Assembly: GCA_902477365.1 (NCBI GenBank)
Contig: CABSGW010000002.1
Span: forward strand, 1 to 29,601
DNA length: 29,601 nt
Source of the DNA: an uncultured Prevotellaceae bacterium
GTDB lineage: Bacteria > Bacteroidota > Bacteroidia > Bacteroidales > Bacteroidaceae
Reading direction: 5' to 3'
Part shown: positions 1 to 7,309 of the stretch, one piece after another
How positions within the stretch are numbered: position 1 is the first letter of the stretch
Layout: every line of letters begins with the position of its first letter
The notes under the pieces: model-generated
Told to the model about the DNA's origin: nothing
The model's input: only the letters and a program-made list of their open reading frames with translations
Database searches by the model: none
Made by a program: the position numbers and the translations under genes

Positions 1-1157
1 GCAATCTGTTGGGTCAGCATGTTTATGCCGTCACCGTAAAAGGTGACAGGTGCCAGGGTTTGCAGACGCTGGTGGGCGGCAAAGACACCTGTTGTCCATT
101 CCCAACGGCGCTTGTTAGGACTTTTTACGGTGAACTCTTGCGAGTAAGTGTGTATCCGCTGCTGTTGCGTGAGGGTGTAGATGTCGGCATGGATAAAGTC
201 TTGGTCGAGCGTCATGCGGTCGTCAAGGAACTGGTAACCGGTGACGGATGAAAACGTGTAGCGGGGTGCTTCGTAAGTGACCGACAGCCCGGTGTTGAGC
301 AGCGCACGTCGGTAACCGCTGTTGCGGTTGGCCGTGATGTCATGGATCAGCGTAGGGTATTGCTCTTCGCTCCCCTGTCCAGCGCCGGTATAACGATAGG
401 GGTACCCGCCCTGGTCGTGATATTCAAAACTGGTACCGAGGTCGATGCGCAGACGTTCGTTGGCACGGTATGCAAGGCGTAGTCTTCCGCCTCCCGACTC
501 GATACCGTCTACACGCCGGCCGGTGGAGTCGTTCTTGAAGAACCCGTCGTTCCCCTCGTAAAAACCACTTAGCGAGAGACCTAGATTACCGATTTTCTGA
601 TACGTTGAAACAGCCATCTTGCGTCCGCCGTTGCGGGTATTCCCGCCTAGTTGTATCTCTGTGCCTTGGTAGCGCAGGGGGTCGCGGGTGTAGACGCGTA
701 GCAGTCCGCCCATGGTGTTGCGACCGTACAGTGTGCCCTGCGGGCCTCGCAGTACGTCAATACGGTCAATGTCCTGGAAGTTGAAGTCGAACGCACTTTG
801 GTTGATAAAGGGAATGTTGTCCACGTAAAGGCCTACGGACGGTGTGTTCATGCGCGAGCCAATACCACGGATGTAGACGGCTGAGGTCAGCTTGGAGCCG
901 TAGTCGGGAATGAAAAAGTTGGGGACGTGTCCGGTTACCTGTTTGAGGGTGTGGATGCCACGGTTTTCGAGTTCCTTGCCCGAGAGCAATGAGACGGCTA
1001 ATGGTTGTTGGCGTAGTTTGGAGGTCTCTTTGGGGGATACAACAATGACCGCTTCTTCCAGGTCAATAACGCGTGCCGTGTCGGCGGGTTGGGTGATGTC
1101 GGCTATTGCGGGCAGTGCGGTGAAACAACAGAGGACAGTCGCTAGTTTTTTCAACAT
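1..1157 (-). CDS. TonB-dependent outer-membrane receptor, 5' part (cut by window edge)
   Basis: The reverse strand from the ATG at 1157 stays open to the window edge and encodes the first 385 residues of a TonB-dependent receptor. It begins with a signal peptide (MLKKLATVLCCFTALPAIA). A plug domain follows, with the recognisable stretches VYIRGIGSR, VGLYVDNIPF and IDVLRGPQGTLYGRNTMGG, and then the first strands of the beta-barrel. Such receptors sit in the outer membrane and import iron chelates, vitamins or glycans using TonB energy. There is no N-terminal carboxypeptidase-like domain of the SusC type and no SusD partner in view, so a siderophore, haem or cofactor receptor is more likely than a glycan importer; that is inference. 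A TACCTTTG promoter box lies at 1180-1187. The regulator gene just upstream on the same strand may control it. The C-terminus is outside the window. Confidence 0.93.
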   Translation of the reverse strand, partial: MLKKLATVLCCFTALPAIADITQPADTARVIDLEEAVIVVSPKETSKLRQQPLAVSLLSGKELENRGIHTLKQVTGHVPNFFIPDYGSKLTSAVYIRGIGSRMNTPSVGLYVDNIPFINQSAFDFNFQDIDRIDVLRGPQGTLYGRNTMGGLLRVYTRDPLRYQGTEIQLGGNTRNGGRKMAVSTYQKIGNLGLSLSGFYEGNDGFFKNDSTGRRVDGIESGGGRLRLAYRANERLRIDLGTSFEYHDQGGYPYRYTGAGQGSEEQYPTLIHDITANRNSGYRRALLNTGLSVTYEAPRYTFSSVTGYQFLDDRMTLDQDFIHADIYTLTQQQRIHTYSQEFTVKSPNKRRWEWTTGVFAAHQRLQTLAPVTFYGDGINMLTQQI

Positions 1158-1179
1158 AAATGGTTTTGTTTTACGGCTG

Positions 1180-1211
1180 CAAAGGTAAAAACAGACAATG
1201 GTTACGGCAAT
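1180..1211 (-). promoter_or_regulatory. Promoter of the TonB receptor gene
   Basis: On the minus strand the box TACCTTTG (1187-1180) matches the Bacteroidota -7 consensus TAnnTTTG. ATTG (1211-1208), 20 nt further upstream, is a 3/4 match to the -33 TTTG. Transcription would begin near 1173, leaving a leader of roughly 15-20 nt. Confidence 0.65.
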
Positions 1212-1252
1212 CCTTATTTATGAGGATATTTGTAATGTCGTAAAACAAGTGG

Positions 1253-1277
1253 AAACATAAAATAGGCCAGGGGGCCT
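1253..1277 (-). terminator. Weak hairpin after the LuxR-type gene
   Basis: Reading the minus strand, AGGCC-CCCT-GGCCT (1277-1264) forms a 5-bp GC stem followed by ATTTTATG. It lies about 20 nt past the regulator's stop codon. The stem is short and the T-run interrupted, so this is only a possible terminator. Confidence 0.35.
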
Positions 1278-1299
1278 TGCGGGGAATGGTGCGGATGGG

Positions 1300-1929
1300 T
1301 CAGATTTCTTCGGCGCGGACAAGCCCGTGCATGACGGCATAGATGGTCAGGCCCGAAACAGTCCGGATGCCCAGTTTGTCGATCAGGTTCTTACGGTGTG
1401 AGATGACGGTTGTCAGACTGATGTGCAGATGGTCGGCGATCTCTTTGTTGATGTATCCCCGGACAATTTCGCGCAACACATCGGCTTCGCGCGGGGTGAG
1501 CTGCGGTGAGGTGTGGCGGTGGTCAACGACGGCTTGCTGGATGTTTTGGGGCAGGTGTTTACCGTCTCCGTGTGCATGTTGCTCTAACTTCAAAAACGCT
1601 TTGACCAACTGCTCTTCGGGCAGAGAGGCATCAAGCAGGTGGTAACCGGCCGGTAACAGGGTGGTGTCTCCTTGAGTAACGACAATGGTGCGGTGGCGAT
1701 GCTTCCCGAAGAAGTCGGGTGCTTCAAGCAGTGTCCGTAAACTTACAAAGTAATGAAAATAAATATCTTCTCCTGCTTCTTGCATGGCTGCATAACAGGA
1801 GAAGATGGTGACTTCTGCAACCGGGAAAATCCGCTCTATGAGTCCGGCTAGTCCCAATCCCGTCAATGTGTTGGCATCGATAATGGCAATACGGGGCGGT
1901 TGCTGTATGTGTGGATGATTGGTGTGCAT
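1300..1929 (-). CDS. LuxR/NarL-type transcriptional regulator with degenerate receiver domain
   Basis: This 209-residue protein has a C-terminal LuxR-type helix-turn-helix (about residues 144-205: LTPREADVLREIVRGYINKEIA, then LTTVISHRKNLIDKLGI), which binds DNA. The N-terminal ~115 residues have the outline of a response-regulator receiver (IAIIDANTLTGLGLAGLIE at 14-32, GYHLLDASLPEEQL at 95-108). The usual phospho-acceptor aspartate is not visible where expected, and the conserved lysine before the last helix appears to be leucine. It is therefore probably not controlled by ordinary phosphorylation. The start codon lies 1 nt after the stop of the NADH dehydrogenase gene, so the two are very likely co-transcribed. 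The TonB receptor gene follows on the same strand and is a plausible target. No histidine kinase is in view. Confidence 0.85.
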   Translation of the reverse strand: MHTNHPHIQQPPRIAIIDANTLTGLGLAGLIERIFPVAEVTIFSCYAAMQEAGEDIYFHYFVSLRTLLEAPDFFGKHRHRTIVVTQGDTTLLPAGYHLLDASLPEEQLVKAFLKLEQHAHGDGKHLPQNIQQAVVDHRHTSPQLTPREADVLREIVRGYINKEIADHLHISLTTVISHRKNLIDKLGIRTVSGLTIYAVMHGLVRAEEI

Positions 1930-1930
1930 C

Positions 1931-3298
1931 CTATTTTTTTTGTGGTTCGTCGGCTTCTTCGCCCAACAGGTCTTTTCCCCAGTGTGTAGAGGCCAACAGT
2001 GCTTCGCGTTCGATGCCCTCTTTCGCCTTTTTAGCGTAGATAATCATACGCAGTGACTGGCTGTAGAAGCAATAGTCCCAAATCCAGTTGAACAACACAA
2101 CGGCCTTGTTGCGCACACCTAGGATGGAGCGCAGATGGACAACTAGCCACATGACCCAGGCAATGAAGCCGCCCATCTTCATTTTGCTGAATTCGGCAAC
2201 GGCGCGGTTACGGCCTACAGTGGCCATAGAACCCAGGTTGCGGTAACTGAAGGGTTTTGGTGCTTTTCCTTTCTCCATGCGGATCAGGTTCTTGGCCAGC
2301 AAATCGCCCTGCTGAATAGCTACTTGCGCCAGTTGCGGATGGCCGTAGGGGTAGTTCTTGTCACTGGTCTGAAGGCACTGGTCACCGATAGAAAATACAT
2401 TATCCATCCCTTGTACACGATTGAATTCGTCCACTTTGATACGTCCTCCACGTCCCAGTGTTTCGGCGGGCATGTTGCCTACCGGCTGGGCTGCGACACC
2501 GCTCACCCAGATGAAAGTACGGGTAGCAATGCTGCTTCCGTCTTCGAGGAGCACCCGGTGGTCTTGGTAGTCGGTCACTTTCTTGTTAAGTAGGATGTTT
2601 ACACCCATTTCGCGAAGGTATTGTTCTACCTTCTCAGATGATTCGGGCGACATTCCTGCTAGCAGTCGGTTACCGGCTTCTATCAGATAGATGTGCATCA
2701 GGCTGCTCGGCATATCGGGGTAGTCTTTGGGAAGAATGAATTTTTTCATCTCGGACAGTGCACCCGCAATTTCAACACCGGTAGCACCACCGCCAACGAT
2801 AACGATATTCAATAATTCTTGCCGTTCTTGTTCGGTTGCGCAAGTAAGTGCACGTTCGAAGTTGGCCAGTAGGGCATTTCGCAGTCCCATGGCTTCCGAT
2901 ACATTCTTCATAGGCATAGCCTCTTCCTCAATGTGCTTGTTTCCGAAAAAGTTTGTCGTGGTCCCGGCAGCAAACACCAGATAGTCGTACTTCACTTTGC
3001 CGATGGAGGTCTGGATCATGTTGTGTTCCGGGAAGATGGAACGCACTTCAGCCATTCGGAAATAGCAGTTCTTGCGGCGTTGGATGAGTTTGCGGAATGG
3101 AAACGAAATAGAACTAGGTTCAATACCCGCCGAGGCGATTTGGTAGATCAGCGGTGGAAATTGATGATAGTTGTTCTTGTCAACCAGTACAACCTGGAAT
3201 CCTTTGTTTTTTAGCTTATTGACCAACCGAAGGCCGCCAAAGCCTCCGCCTACAACAACAACACGCTTTTTTTCACTTTTTGGAAGGTTGAAACTCAT
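1931..3298 (-). CDS. ndh: Type II NADH dehydrogenase (NADH:quinone oxidoreductase)
   Basis: The 455-residue protein is a non-proton-pumping NADH dehydrogenase, a flavoprotein on the inner face of the cytoplasmic membrane that passes electrons from NADH to quinones. Two Rossmann motifs are visible: VVVVGGGFGG (13-22) for FAD and IVIVGGGATGVEIAGAL (165-181) for NADH. The stretch VFSIGDQCLQ typical of the flavin-binding C-terminal half is also present, followed by a hydrophobic segment (GGFIAWVMWLVVHL) suited to membrane attachment. The start at 3298 (MSFNLPKSEKK) is chosen over an in-frame ATG at 3475 because the promoter box at 3348-3355 lies between them and homologues begin near the first glycine motif. 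The downstream LuxR-type gene starts 1 nt after the stop. It is divergent from radA. Confidence 0.92.
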   Translation of the reverse strand: MSFNLPKSEKKRVVVVGGGFGGLRLVNKLKNKGFQVVLVDKNNYHQFPPLIYQIASAGIEPSSISFPFRKLIQRRKNCYFRMAEVRSIFPEHNMIQTSIGKVKYDYLVFAAGTTTNFFGNKHIEEEAMPMKNVSEAMGLRNALLANFERALTCATEQERQELLNIVIVGGGATGVEIAGALSEMKKFILPKDYPDMPSSLMHIYLIEAGNRLLAGMSPESSEKVEQYLREMGVNILLNKKVTDYQDHRVLLEDGSSIATRTFIWVSGVAAQPVGNMPAETLGRGGRIKVDEFNRVQGMDNVFSIGDQCLQTSDKNYPYGHPQLAQVAIQQGDLLAKNLIRMEKGKAPKPFSYRNLGSMATVGRNRAVAEFSKMKMGGFIAWVMWLVVHLRSILGVRNKAVVLFNWIWDYCFYSQSLRMIIYAKKAKEGIEREALLASTHWGKDLLGEEADEPQKK

Positions 3299-3347
3299 AT
3301 GAAAAGTATTTAAAAGGAAAGAGAATATCTGTTCTCCAATGCGAGTG

Positions 3348-3355
3348 CAAAGGTA
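3348..3355 (-). promoter_or_regulatory. -7 box for ndh
   Basis: TACCTTTG on the minus strand matches the Bacteroidota -7 consensus. It would place the start of transcription near 3341, about 43 nt before the chosen ATG. No clear -33 TTTG is seen. Confidence 0.6.
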
Positions 3356-3452
3356 CGAAAAAGAATAAGATAAAACGGCGGTGATCATACTTTTGCTAGG
3401 TGAATGTCTCTGAATAGTGGCATTTTCCCGGCTGCAGGGAACAATATACGTC

Positions 3453-3478
3453 GTTTTGTAATGACGGGATTGCAAAAC
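3453..3478. promoter_or_regulatory. 10-bp inverted repeat upstream of radA
   Basis: GTTTTGTAAT (3453-3462) and ATTGCAAAAC (3469-3478) pair over 10 bp with one G-T wobble and a 6-nt spacer. The repeat lies just upstream of the predicted radA promoter, where a repressor or activator site could be. It is not a known operator to me. Confidence 0.35.
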
Positions 3479-3489
3479 ATGGAATAGGG

Positions 3490-3521
3490 TTGAGGCGGAA
3501 ACGGAAAAATGCGTATCTTTG
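3490..3521 (+). promoter_or_regulatory. radA promoter, giving a nearly leaderless transcript
   Basis: TATCTTTG (3514-3521) is a full match to TAnnTTTG, with TTG at 3490-3492 located 21 nt upstream as a -33 element. Transcription should begin at about 3525-3529, at or a few bases before the radA ATG at 3529. A second TACTTTTG at 3388-3395 could be an additional upstream promoter. Confidence 0.65.
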
Positions 3522-3528
3522 TAGAACT

Positions 3529-4908
3529 ATGGCAAAAGAAAAAACCGTATATGTTTGTAGCGAATGCGGGCAAGGAGATTCAAAATGGGTGGGAAAATGT
3601 CCGGCTTGTGGCCAGTGGAACACGATGAAAGAGCTGACTGTTCGCCCGGCATCATCCTCAAACCGCCGACCGGCTTTTATGGACAGTGATAAAGGGGGGA
3701 GGCCTGCGCCTGTCCCTTTGTCTGCCATTAAGGCTGTGGAGGAGTCGCGTTACGACATGCACGATGTGGAGCTGAACAGGGTACTTGGAGGAGGTTTGGT
3801 TCCGGGTTCGTTGGTGCTGTTGGGGGGGGAGCCGGGAATCGGGAAGTCGACGCTTGTCTTGCAGACGGTGATGCAGATGACCGAGCGGAAGATCCTTTAT
3901 GTAAGTGGCGAGGAGAGCGAGACACAGTTGAAATTGCGAGCAGACCGCTTGTGCCCGCAGGGAGGTAGCGATTGTCTGATTATATGTGAGACCTCGCTGG
4001 AACAGATCTTCACCCATATTCGAAACACCAAGCCCGATTTGGTCGTGATAGATTCTATCCAGACCATTTCTACCGACATGGCAGAAAGTTCTCCCGGTAG
4101 TGTGACGCAGGTGCGTGAGTGTGCAACGGCCATTCTGAAGTATGCCAAAGAATGTGGTGTGCCGGTGTTGCTTATCGGACATATTAATAAGGAAGGTACG
4201 CTGGCCGGCCCGAAGGTACTGGAACACATTGTAGACGCTGTATTGCAGTTTGAAGGCGACCGCCATTACTTGTATCGCATTTTGCGTAGTATCAAGAACC
4301 GTTTCGGAAGTACCTCGGAGCTGGGTATCTATGAGATGCGCGGGGATGGTCTGCGTCCGGTGCATAATCCTTCTGAACTGTTGTTGACCGAAGAAGTCGA
4401 GGGGTTGAGCGGTGTGGCAATTGCTTCGGCTATTGAAGGAGTCCGTCCTTTTCTGATCGAGACACAGGCGTTGGTCAGTACAGCCGCTTATGGCACGCCC
4501 CAACGTTCGTCTACGGGGTTTGATTTGCGGAGGCTCAATATGCTGTTGGCGGTGTTGGAGAAGCGGGTCGGTTTCCGTTTGGCACAGAAGGATGTCTTCC
4601 TGAATATTGCCGGAGGCTTACGCGTGACTGATCCGGCAATAGACCTTTCGGTGATAGCGGCGGTGCTGTCGAGCAATGTCGATACGGGGATAGAACGTAA
4701 CGTCTGTATGGCTGGTGAGGTGGGACTGAGCGGTGAGATTCGTCCGGTTGTGCGAATCGCTCAGCGTGTGGCAGAGGCCGAGAAGTTAGGTTTTAGCAGG
4801 ATAATTGTTCCGGAACATAACCTGAAAGGCTTCGATAGCTCTAAATTACAAATAGAATTGATACCGGTGCGTAAGGTCGAAGAGGCTTTGCGTGCTTTAT
4901 TCGGATAA
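3529..4908 (+). CDS. radA: DNA repair protein RadA
   Basis: This 459-residue RecA-related ATPase processes recombination intermediates by promoting branch migration in homologous recombination and repair. All family marks are visible: a C4 zinc finger (C10, C13, C24, C27), Walker A GGEPGIGKST (99-108), Walker B LVVIDS (171-176), the RadA-specific KNRFG motif (256-260) and a C-terminal Lon-protease-like domain. An in-frame TTG at 3490 would add 13 residues. It lies upstream of the -7 box at 3514-3521, so ATG 3529 (MAKEKTVYVCSECG) is the start. The stop is 7 nt before the next gene, suggesting an operon. Confidence 0.97.
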   Translation: MAKEKTVYVCSECGQGDSKWVGKCPACGQWNTMKELTVRPASSSNRRPAFMDSDKGGRPAPVPLSAIKAVEESRYDMHDVELNRVLGGGLVPGSLVLLGGEPGIGKSTLVLQTVMQMTERKILYVSGEESETQLKLRADRLCPQGGSDCLIICETSLEQIFTHIRNTKPDLVVIDSIQTISTDMAESSPGSVTQVRECATAILKYAKECGVPVLLIGHINKEGTLAGPKVLEHIVDAVLQFEGDRHYLYRILRSIKNRFGSTSELGIYEMRGDGLRPVHNPSELLLTEEVEGLSGVAIASAIEGVRPFLIETQALVSTAAYGTPQRSSTGFDLRRLNMLLAVLEKRVGFRLAQKDVFLNIAGGLRVTDPAIDLSVIAAVLSSNVDTGIERNVCMAGEVGLSGEIRPVVRIAQRVAEAEKLGFSRIIVPEHNLKGFDSSKLQIELIPVRKVEEALRALFG

Positions 4909-4915
4909 ACAAAAT

Positions 4916-6541
4916 ATGATAAAAGAACTGAATTTGCGGGTGCTTCCTGCAGTAGCGGCATCCGACGATGCATTGGCGCTTTATATCGCCCGCGAGGAAA
5001 ATATTGACCGGAGAACGATTCGTGCCGTGCAGGTGTTGCGTCGGAGTATTGACGCGCGCCAACGAACGATCGTGGTCAACCTGACGGTGCGTGTCTTTGT
5101 GCGTGAAGAGCCGCCTGCCGAGTGGTACGACCCGGTGGTATATCGCGATGTGACCGGTAAGCTTAAGGCAATCGTCGTAGGGGCCGGGCCGGGAGGACTG
5201 TTTGCTGCGTTGAGGCTGATTGAGCTGGGTATATGTCCGGTGGTGCTTGAGCGTGGTAAGGATGTGCATAGCAGACGAGTGGATGTGGCGCGTATCTCAC
5301 GCGAACACAGGGTTGATCCGGAGAGCAATTACTCTTTCGGCGAAGGGGGAGCGGGTGCTTATTCAGATGGGAAGTTGTTCACGCGTAGCAAGAAGCGTGG
5401 CGATGTGGAGAAGATTTTGCGCGTCTTTTGCCAGCATGGTGCTTCTACGTCTATCTTGGCCGATGCGCATCCGCATATAGGAACAGACCGTTTGCCACGT
5501 GTCATCGAGTCGATGCGTGAGACGATCCGTGCTTGTGGCGGGGAGGTGCATTTTGAAACGCGTGTGGATGGCTTATTGCGCAATGAACAAGGTGTTCAAG
5601 GCGTTCGGACGGCAGCAGGACAAGAATTTCTCGGGCCGGTATTGTTGGCTACGGGTCATTCGGCACGCGACGTCTATCGCTGGTTGCATGCGGATGGGCT
5701 TGCCGTTGAGGCCAAGGGGCTGGCTGTGGGAACCAGACTCGAGCATCCGGCTCATTTGATAGACTGTATCCAATATCACAGTTCGAAGGGGCGCGGCAAC
5801 TATTTGCCGGCCGCAGAATATAGTGTCGTGACCCAGGTTGAGGGACGTGGGGTGTATAGCTTCTGCATGTGTCCGGGTGGCTTTGTGGTGCCTGCCGCCA
5901 GTGGACCTCGCCAAATTGTGGTGAATGGGATGAGTCCCAGTAACCGTGGTTCGCGGTGGAGCAACGCCGGTTTGGTTGTTGAGATGCATCCGGAGGACTT
6001 AGAGGAGGCTTCGTTGTCCACCTTTATGAAAGAAGCAATGGGCGATGAGGCTTTTGCGGCTTCACATACAGACTATCGGCCCGACCATCCTTTGGCGATG
6101 TTGCATTTTCAGGAAGCGCTGGAACAGCAATGCTGGTTGCAGGGACAACGGAGGCAAACCGCTCCGGCACAACGTATGGCCGACTTCGTGAATGGGCGTT
6201 TAAGTTACGACCTGCCCGAGACGTCGTATAGTCCGGGCGTGATTTCTTCACCCTTGCATTTTTGGCTGCCTAAGTTTATCAGTCACCGCTTGGCCGATGG
6301 CTTCCGGCAGTTTGCCCGTAGCAAGCGTGGCTTCCTTACAAACGACGCTCTGTTGCTGGCGGTTGAAAGCAGGACCTCCTCTCCTGTCCGTATTTTGCGC
6401 AATCGGGAGAACCTGCAACATGTGCAGACCCCTGGATTGTATCCTTGTGGCGAAGGTGCCGGATACGCGGGTGGAATTGTGTCGGCTGCGATGGACGGCG
6501 AAAGATGTGCCGAGGCGTTGGCCGCTTATGTGGGTCTGTAA
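4916..6541 (+). CDS. FAD-dependent dehydrogenase of the COG2509 family (function unknown)
   Basis: The 541-residue protein resembles the uncharacterised FAD-dependent dehydrogenases grouped as COG2509. It has an N-terminal ~80-residue domain (MIKELNLRVLP onward), then the FAD-binding motif VVGAGPGGLFAAL (87-99). The hallmark SFGEGGAGAYSDGKL (140-154) follows, and a C-terminal flavin-contact stretch YPCGEGAGYAGGI lies near the end. The substrate is not known. ATG 4916 is preferred over ATG 4892, which would overlap radA by 17 nt and add eight residues of non-conserved look. It follows radA by 7 nt with no promoter box between them, so it is probably co-transcribed. A strong terminator follows at 6611-6650. 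Confidence 0.88.
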   Translation: MIKELNLRVLPAVAASDDALALYIAREENIDRRTIRAVQVLRRSIDARQRTIVVNLTVRVFVREEPPAEWYDPVVYRDVTGKLKAIVVGAGPGGLFAALRLIELGICPVVLERGKDVHSRRVDVARISREHRVDPESNYSFGEGGAGAYSDGKLFTRSKKRGDVEKILRVFCQHGASTSILADAHPHIGTDRLPRVIESMRETIRACGGEVHFETRVDGLLRNEQGVQGVRTAAGQEFLGPVLLATGHSARDVYRWLHADGLAVEAKGLAVGTRLEHPAHLIDCIQYHSSKGRGNYLPAAEYSVVTQVEGRGVYSFCMCPGGFVVPAASGPRQIVVNGMSPSNRGSRWSNAGLVVEMHPEDLEEASLSTFMKEAMGDEAFAASHTDYRPDHPLAMLHFQEALEQQCWLQGQRRQTAPAQRMADFVNGRLSYDLPETSYSPGVISSPLHFWLPKFISHRLADGFRQFARSKRGFLTNDALLLAVESRTSSPVRILRNRENLQHVQTPGLYPCGEGAGYAGGIVSAAMDGERCAEALAAYVGL

Positions 6542-6610
6542 GTTGTTGATTCGCCACTGTTTGTCAAATGATGGATAAAACAGCAGGGCGGTATATTGAT
6601 GTCATTAAAA

Positions 6611-6650
6611 AAGCGGCAGGTCTTTTCCGTAAAGATCTGCCGCTTCTTTT
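6611..6650 (+). terminator. Terminator of the radA unit
   Basis: AAGCGGCAGGTCTTT (6611-6625) pairs with AAAGATCTGCCGCTT (6631-6645): 15 bp with one G-T wobble and a 5-nt loop, followed by CTTTT. An A-run precedes the stem, so it could also work in reverse, although no minus-strand gene ends here. Confidence 0.88.
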
Positions 6651-6740
6651 AATGGCTTGCTGTATTTGTCAGATGTTAAATATGTAGGTAGATATAGCGC
6701 ATTTACTTGTAAAAAAAAACTTTTTTTACGTTTCTATTCG

Positions 6741-6748
6741 TATCTTTG
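6741..6748 (+). promoter_or_regulatory. -7 box of the macro-domain gene
   Basis: TATCTTTG matches TAnnTTTG. Transcription would begin near 6755, about 20 nt before the ATG. A T-run at 6721-6727 stands roughly where the -33 element should be. An in-frame TTG at 6746 lies inside this box and so cannot be the start codon. Confidence 0.65.
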
Positions 6749-6775
6749 CGTAATTCACCCCTTAAAGATATGACA

Positions 6776-7285
6776 ATGAAACAGGTGATAGAACTCTTTT
6801 TAGGCGACATTACAACCTTAAAGGTTGATGCGATTGTGAATGCGGCCAATCAAACACTCTTGGGTGGAGGCGGAGTAGATGGAGCAATTCACCGGGCTGC
6901 CGGGCCTGAATTGTTGGATTATTGTCGGAAACTGGGCGGTTGCCGTATTGGAGAAGCCAAATTGACACCCGGGTTCAAGTTGCCGGCATCATACATTATC
7001 CATACGGTAGGACCCACTTATTTCAGTTCCAAGGACAATAAGGCCGAACTCCTGGCCGATTGTTACATCAACTCCATTGAGCTGGCTGTGCAACACGGCA
7101 TCCGTTCCATCGCTTTTCCGGCTATCAGTACAGGCCTGTACAGTTATCCGGTCAAGGAAGCCACGCCGATAGCCGTTGAAACAGTGCGCCGCTCGCTGTT
7201 GGTACACGAGGAAATAGAAAAGGTGGTGTTTTGCTGCTTTGACGAGGTTACGCTTGAAACATACAAACGCGAACTGGCATTATAG
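6776..7285 (+). CDS. Stand-alone macro-domain protein (ADP-ribose binding; probable O-acetyl-ADP-ribose deacetylase)
   Basis: The 169-residue protein is essentially one macro domain of the MacroD/YmdB type. It shows the ADP-ribose pocket signatures AIVNAAN (19-25) and GGGGVDGAIHRAAG (30-43), and the later loop FPAISTGLYSYP. Members of this class remove acetyl groups from O-acetyl-ADP-ribose or reverse ADP-ribosylation of proteins. Two ATGs, 6770 (MTMKQ) and 6776 (MKQVIEL), fit the promoter at 6741-6748; 6776 is chosen because the domain begins at once. It is a single-gene unit, convergent with the MATE gene, with a hairpin overlapping its last codons. Confidence 0.93.
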   Translation: MKQVIELFLGDITTLKVDAIVNAANQTLLGGGGVDGAIHRAAGPELLDYCRKLGGCRIGEAKLTPGFKLPASYIIHTVGPTYFSSKDNKAELLADCYINSIELAVQHGIRSIAFPAISTGLYSYPVKEATPIAVETVRRSLLVHEEIEKVVFCCFDEVTLETYKRELAL

Positions 7286-7301
7286 TCCGGTTCGCGTTTG
7301 T
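7263..7301. terminator. Hairpin between convergent genes, overlapping the macro CDS end
   Basis: ACAAACGCGAACTGG (7263-7277) pairs with CCGGTTCGCGTTTGT (7287-7301): 15 bp with one wobble and a 9-nt loop. The left arm is the last coding sequence of the macro gene. No strong T-run follows on either strand, so a role as a shared terminator is likely but not certain. Confidence 0.65.
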
Positions 7302-7309
7302 GCGTTTAG

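Noticed and set aside
1366..1374. GCCCAGT matches inside genes (1369, 8564, 8834)
   Set aside because: These are single copies in coding sequence (for example the Lys-Leu-Gly codons read in reverse), without the inverted partner or the flanking ACGA and GTT, so they are not members of the repeat family.
3658..4503. 281-codon open frame on the minus strand across radA
   Set aside because: It lies wholly antisense to radA, which has every family motif. The translation is rich in His, Gln and Arg and matches nothing I know, so it is a shadow of a GC-rich gene.
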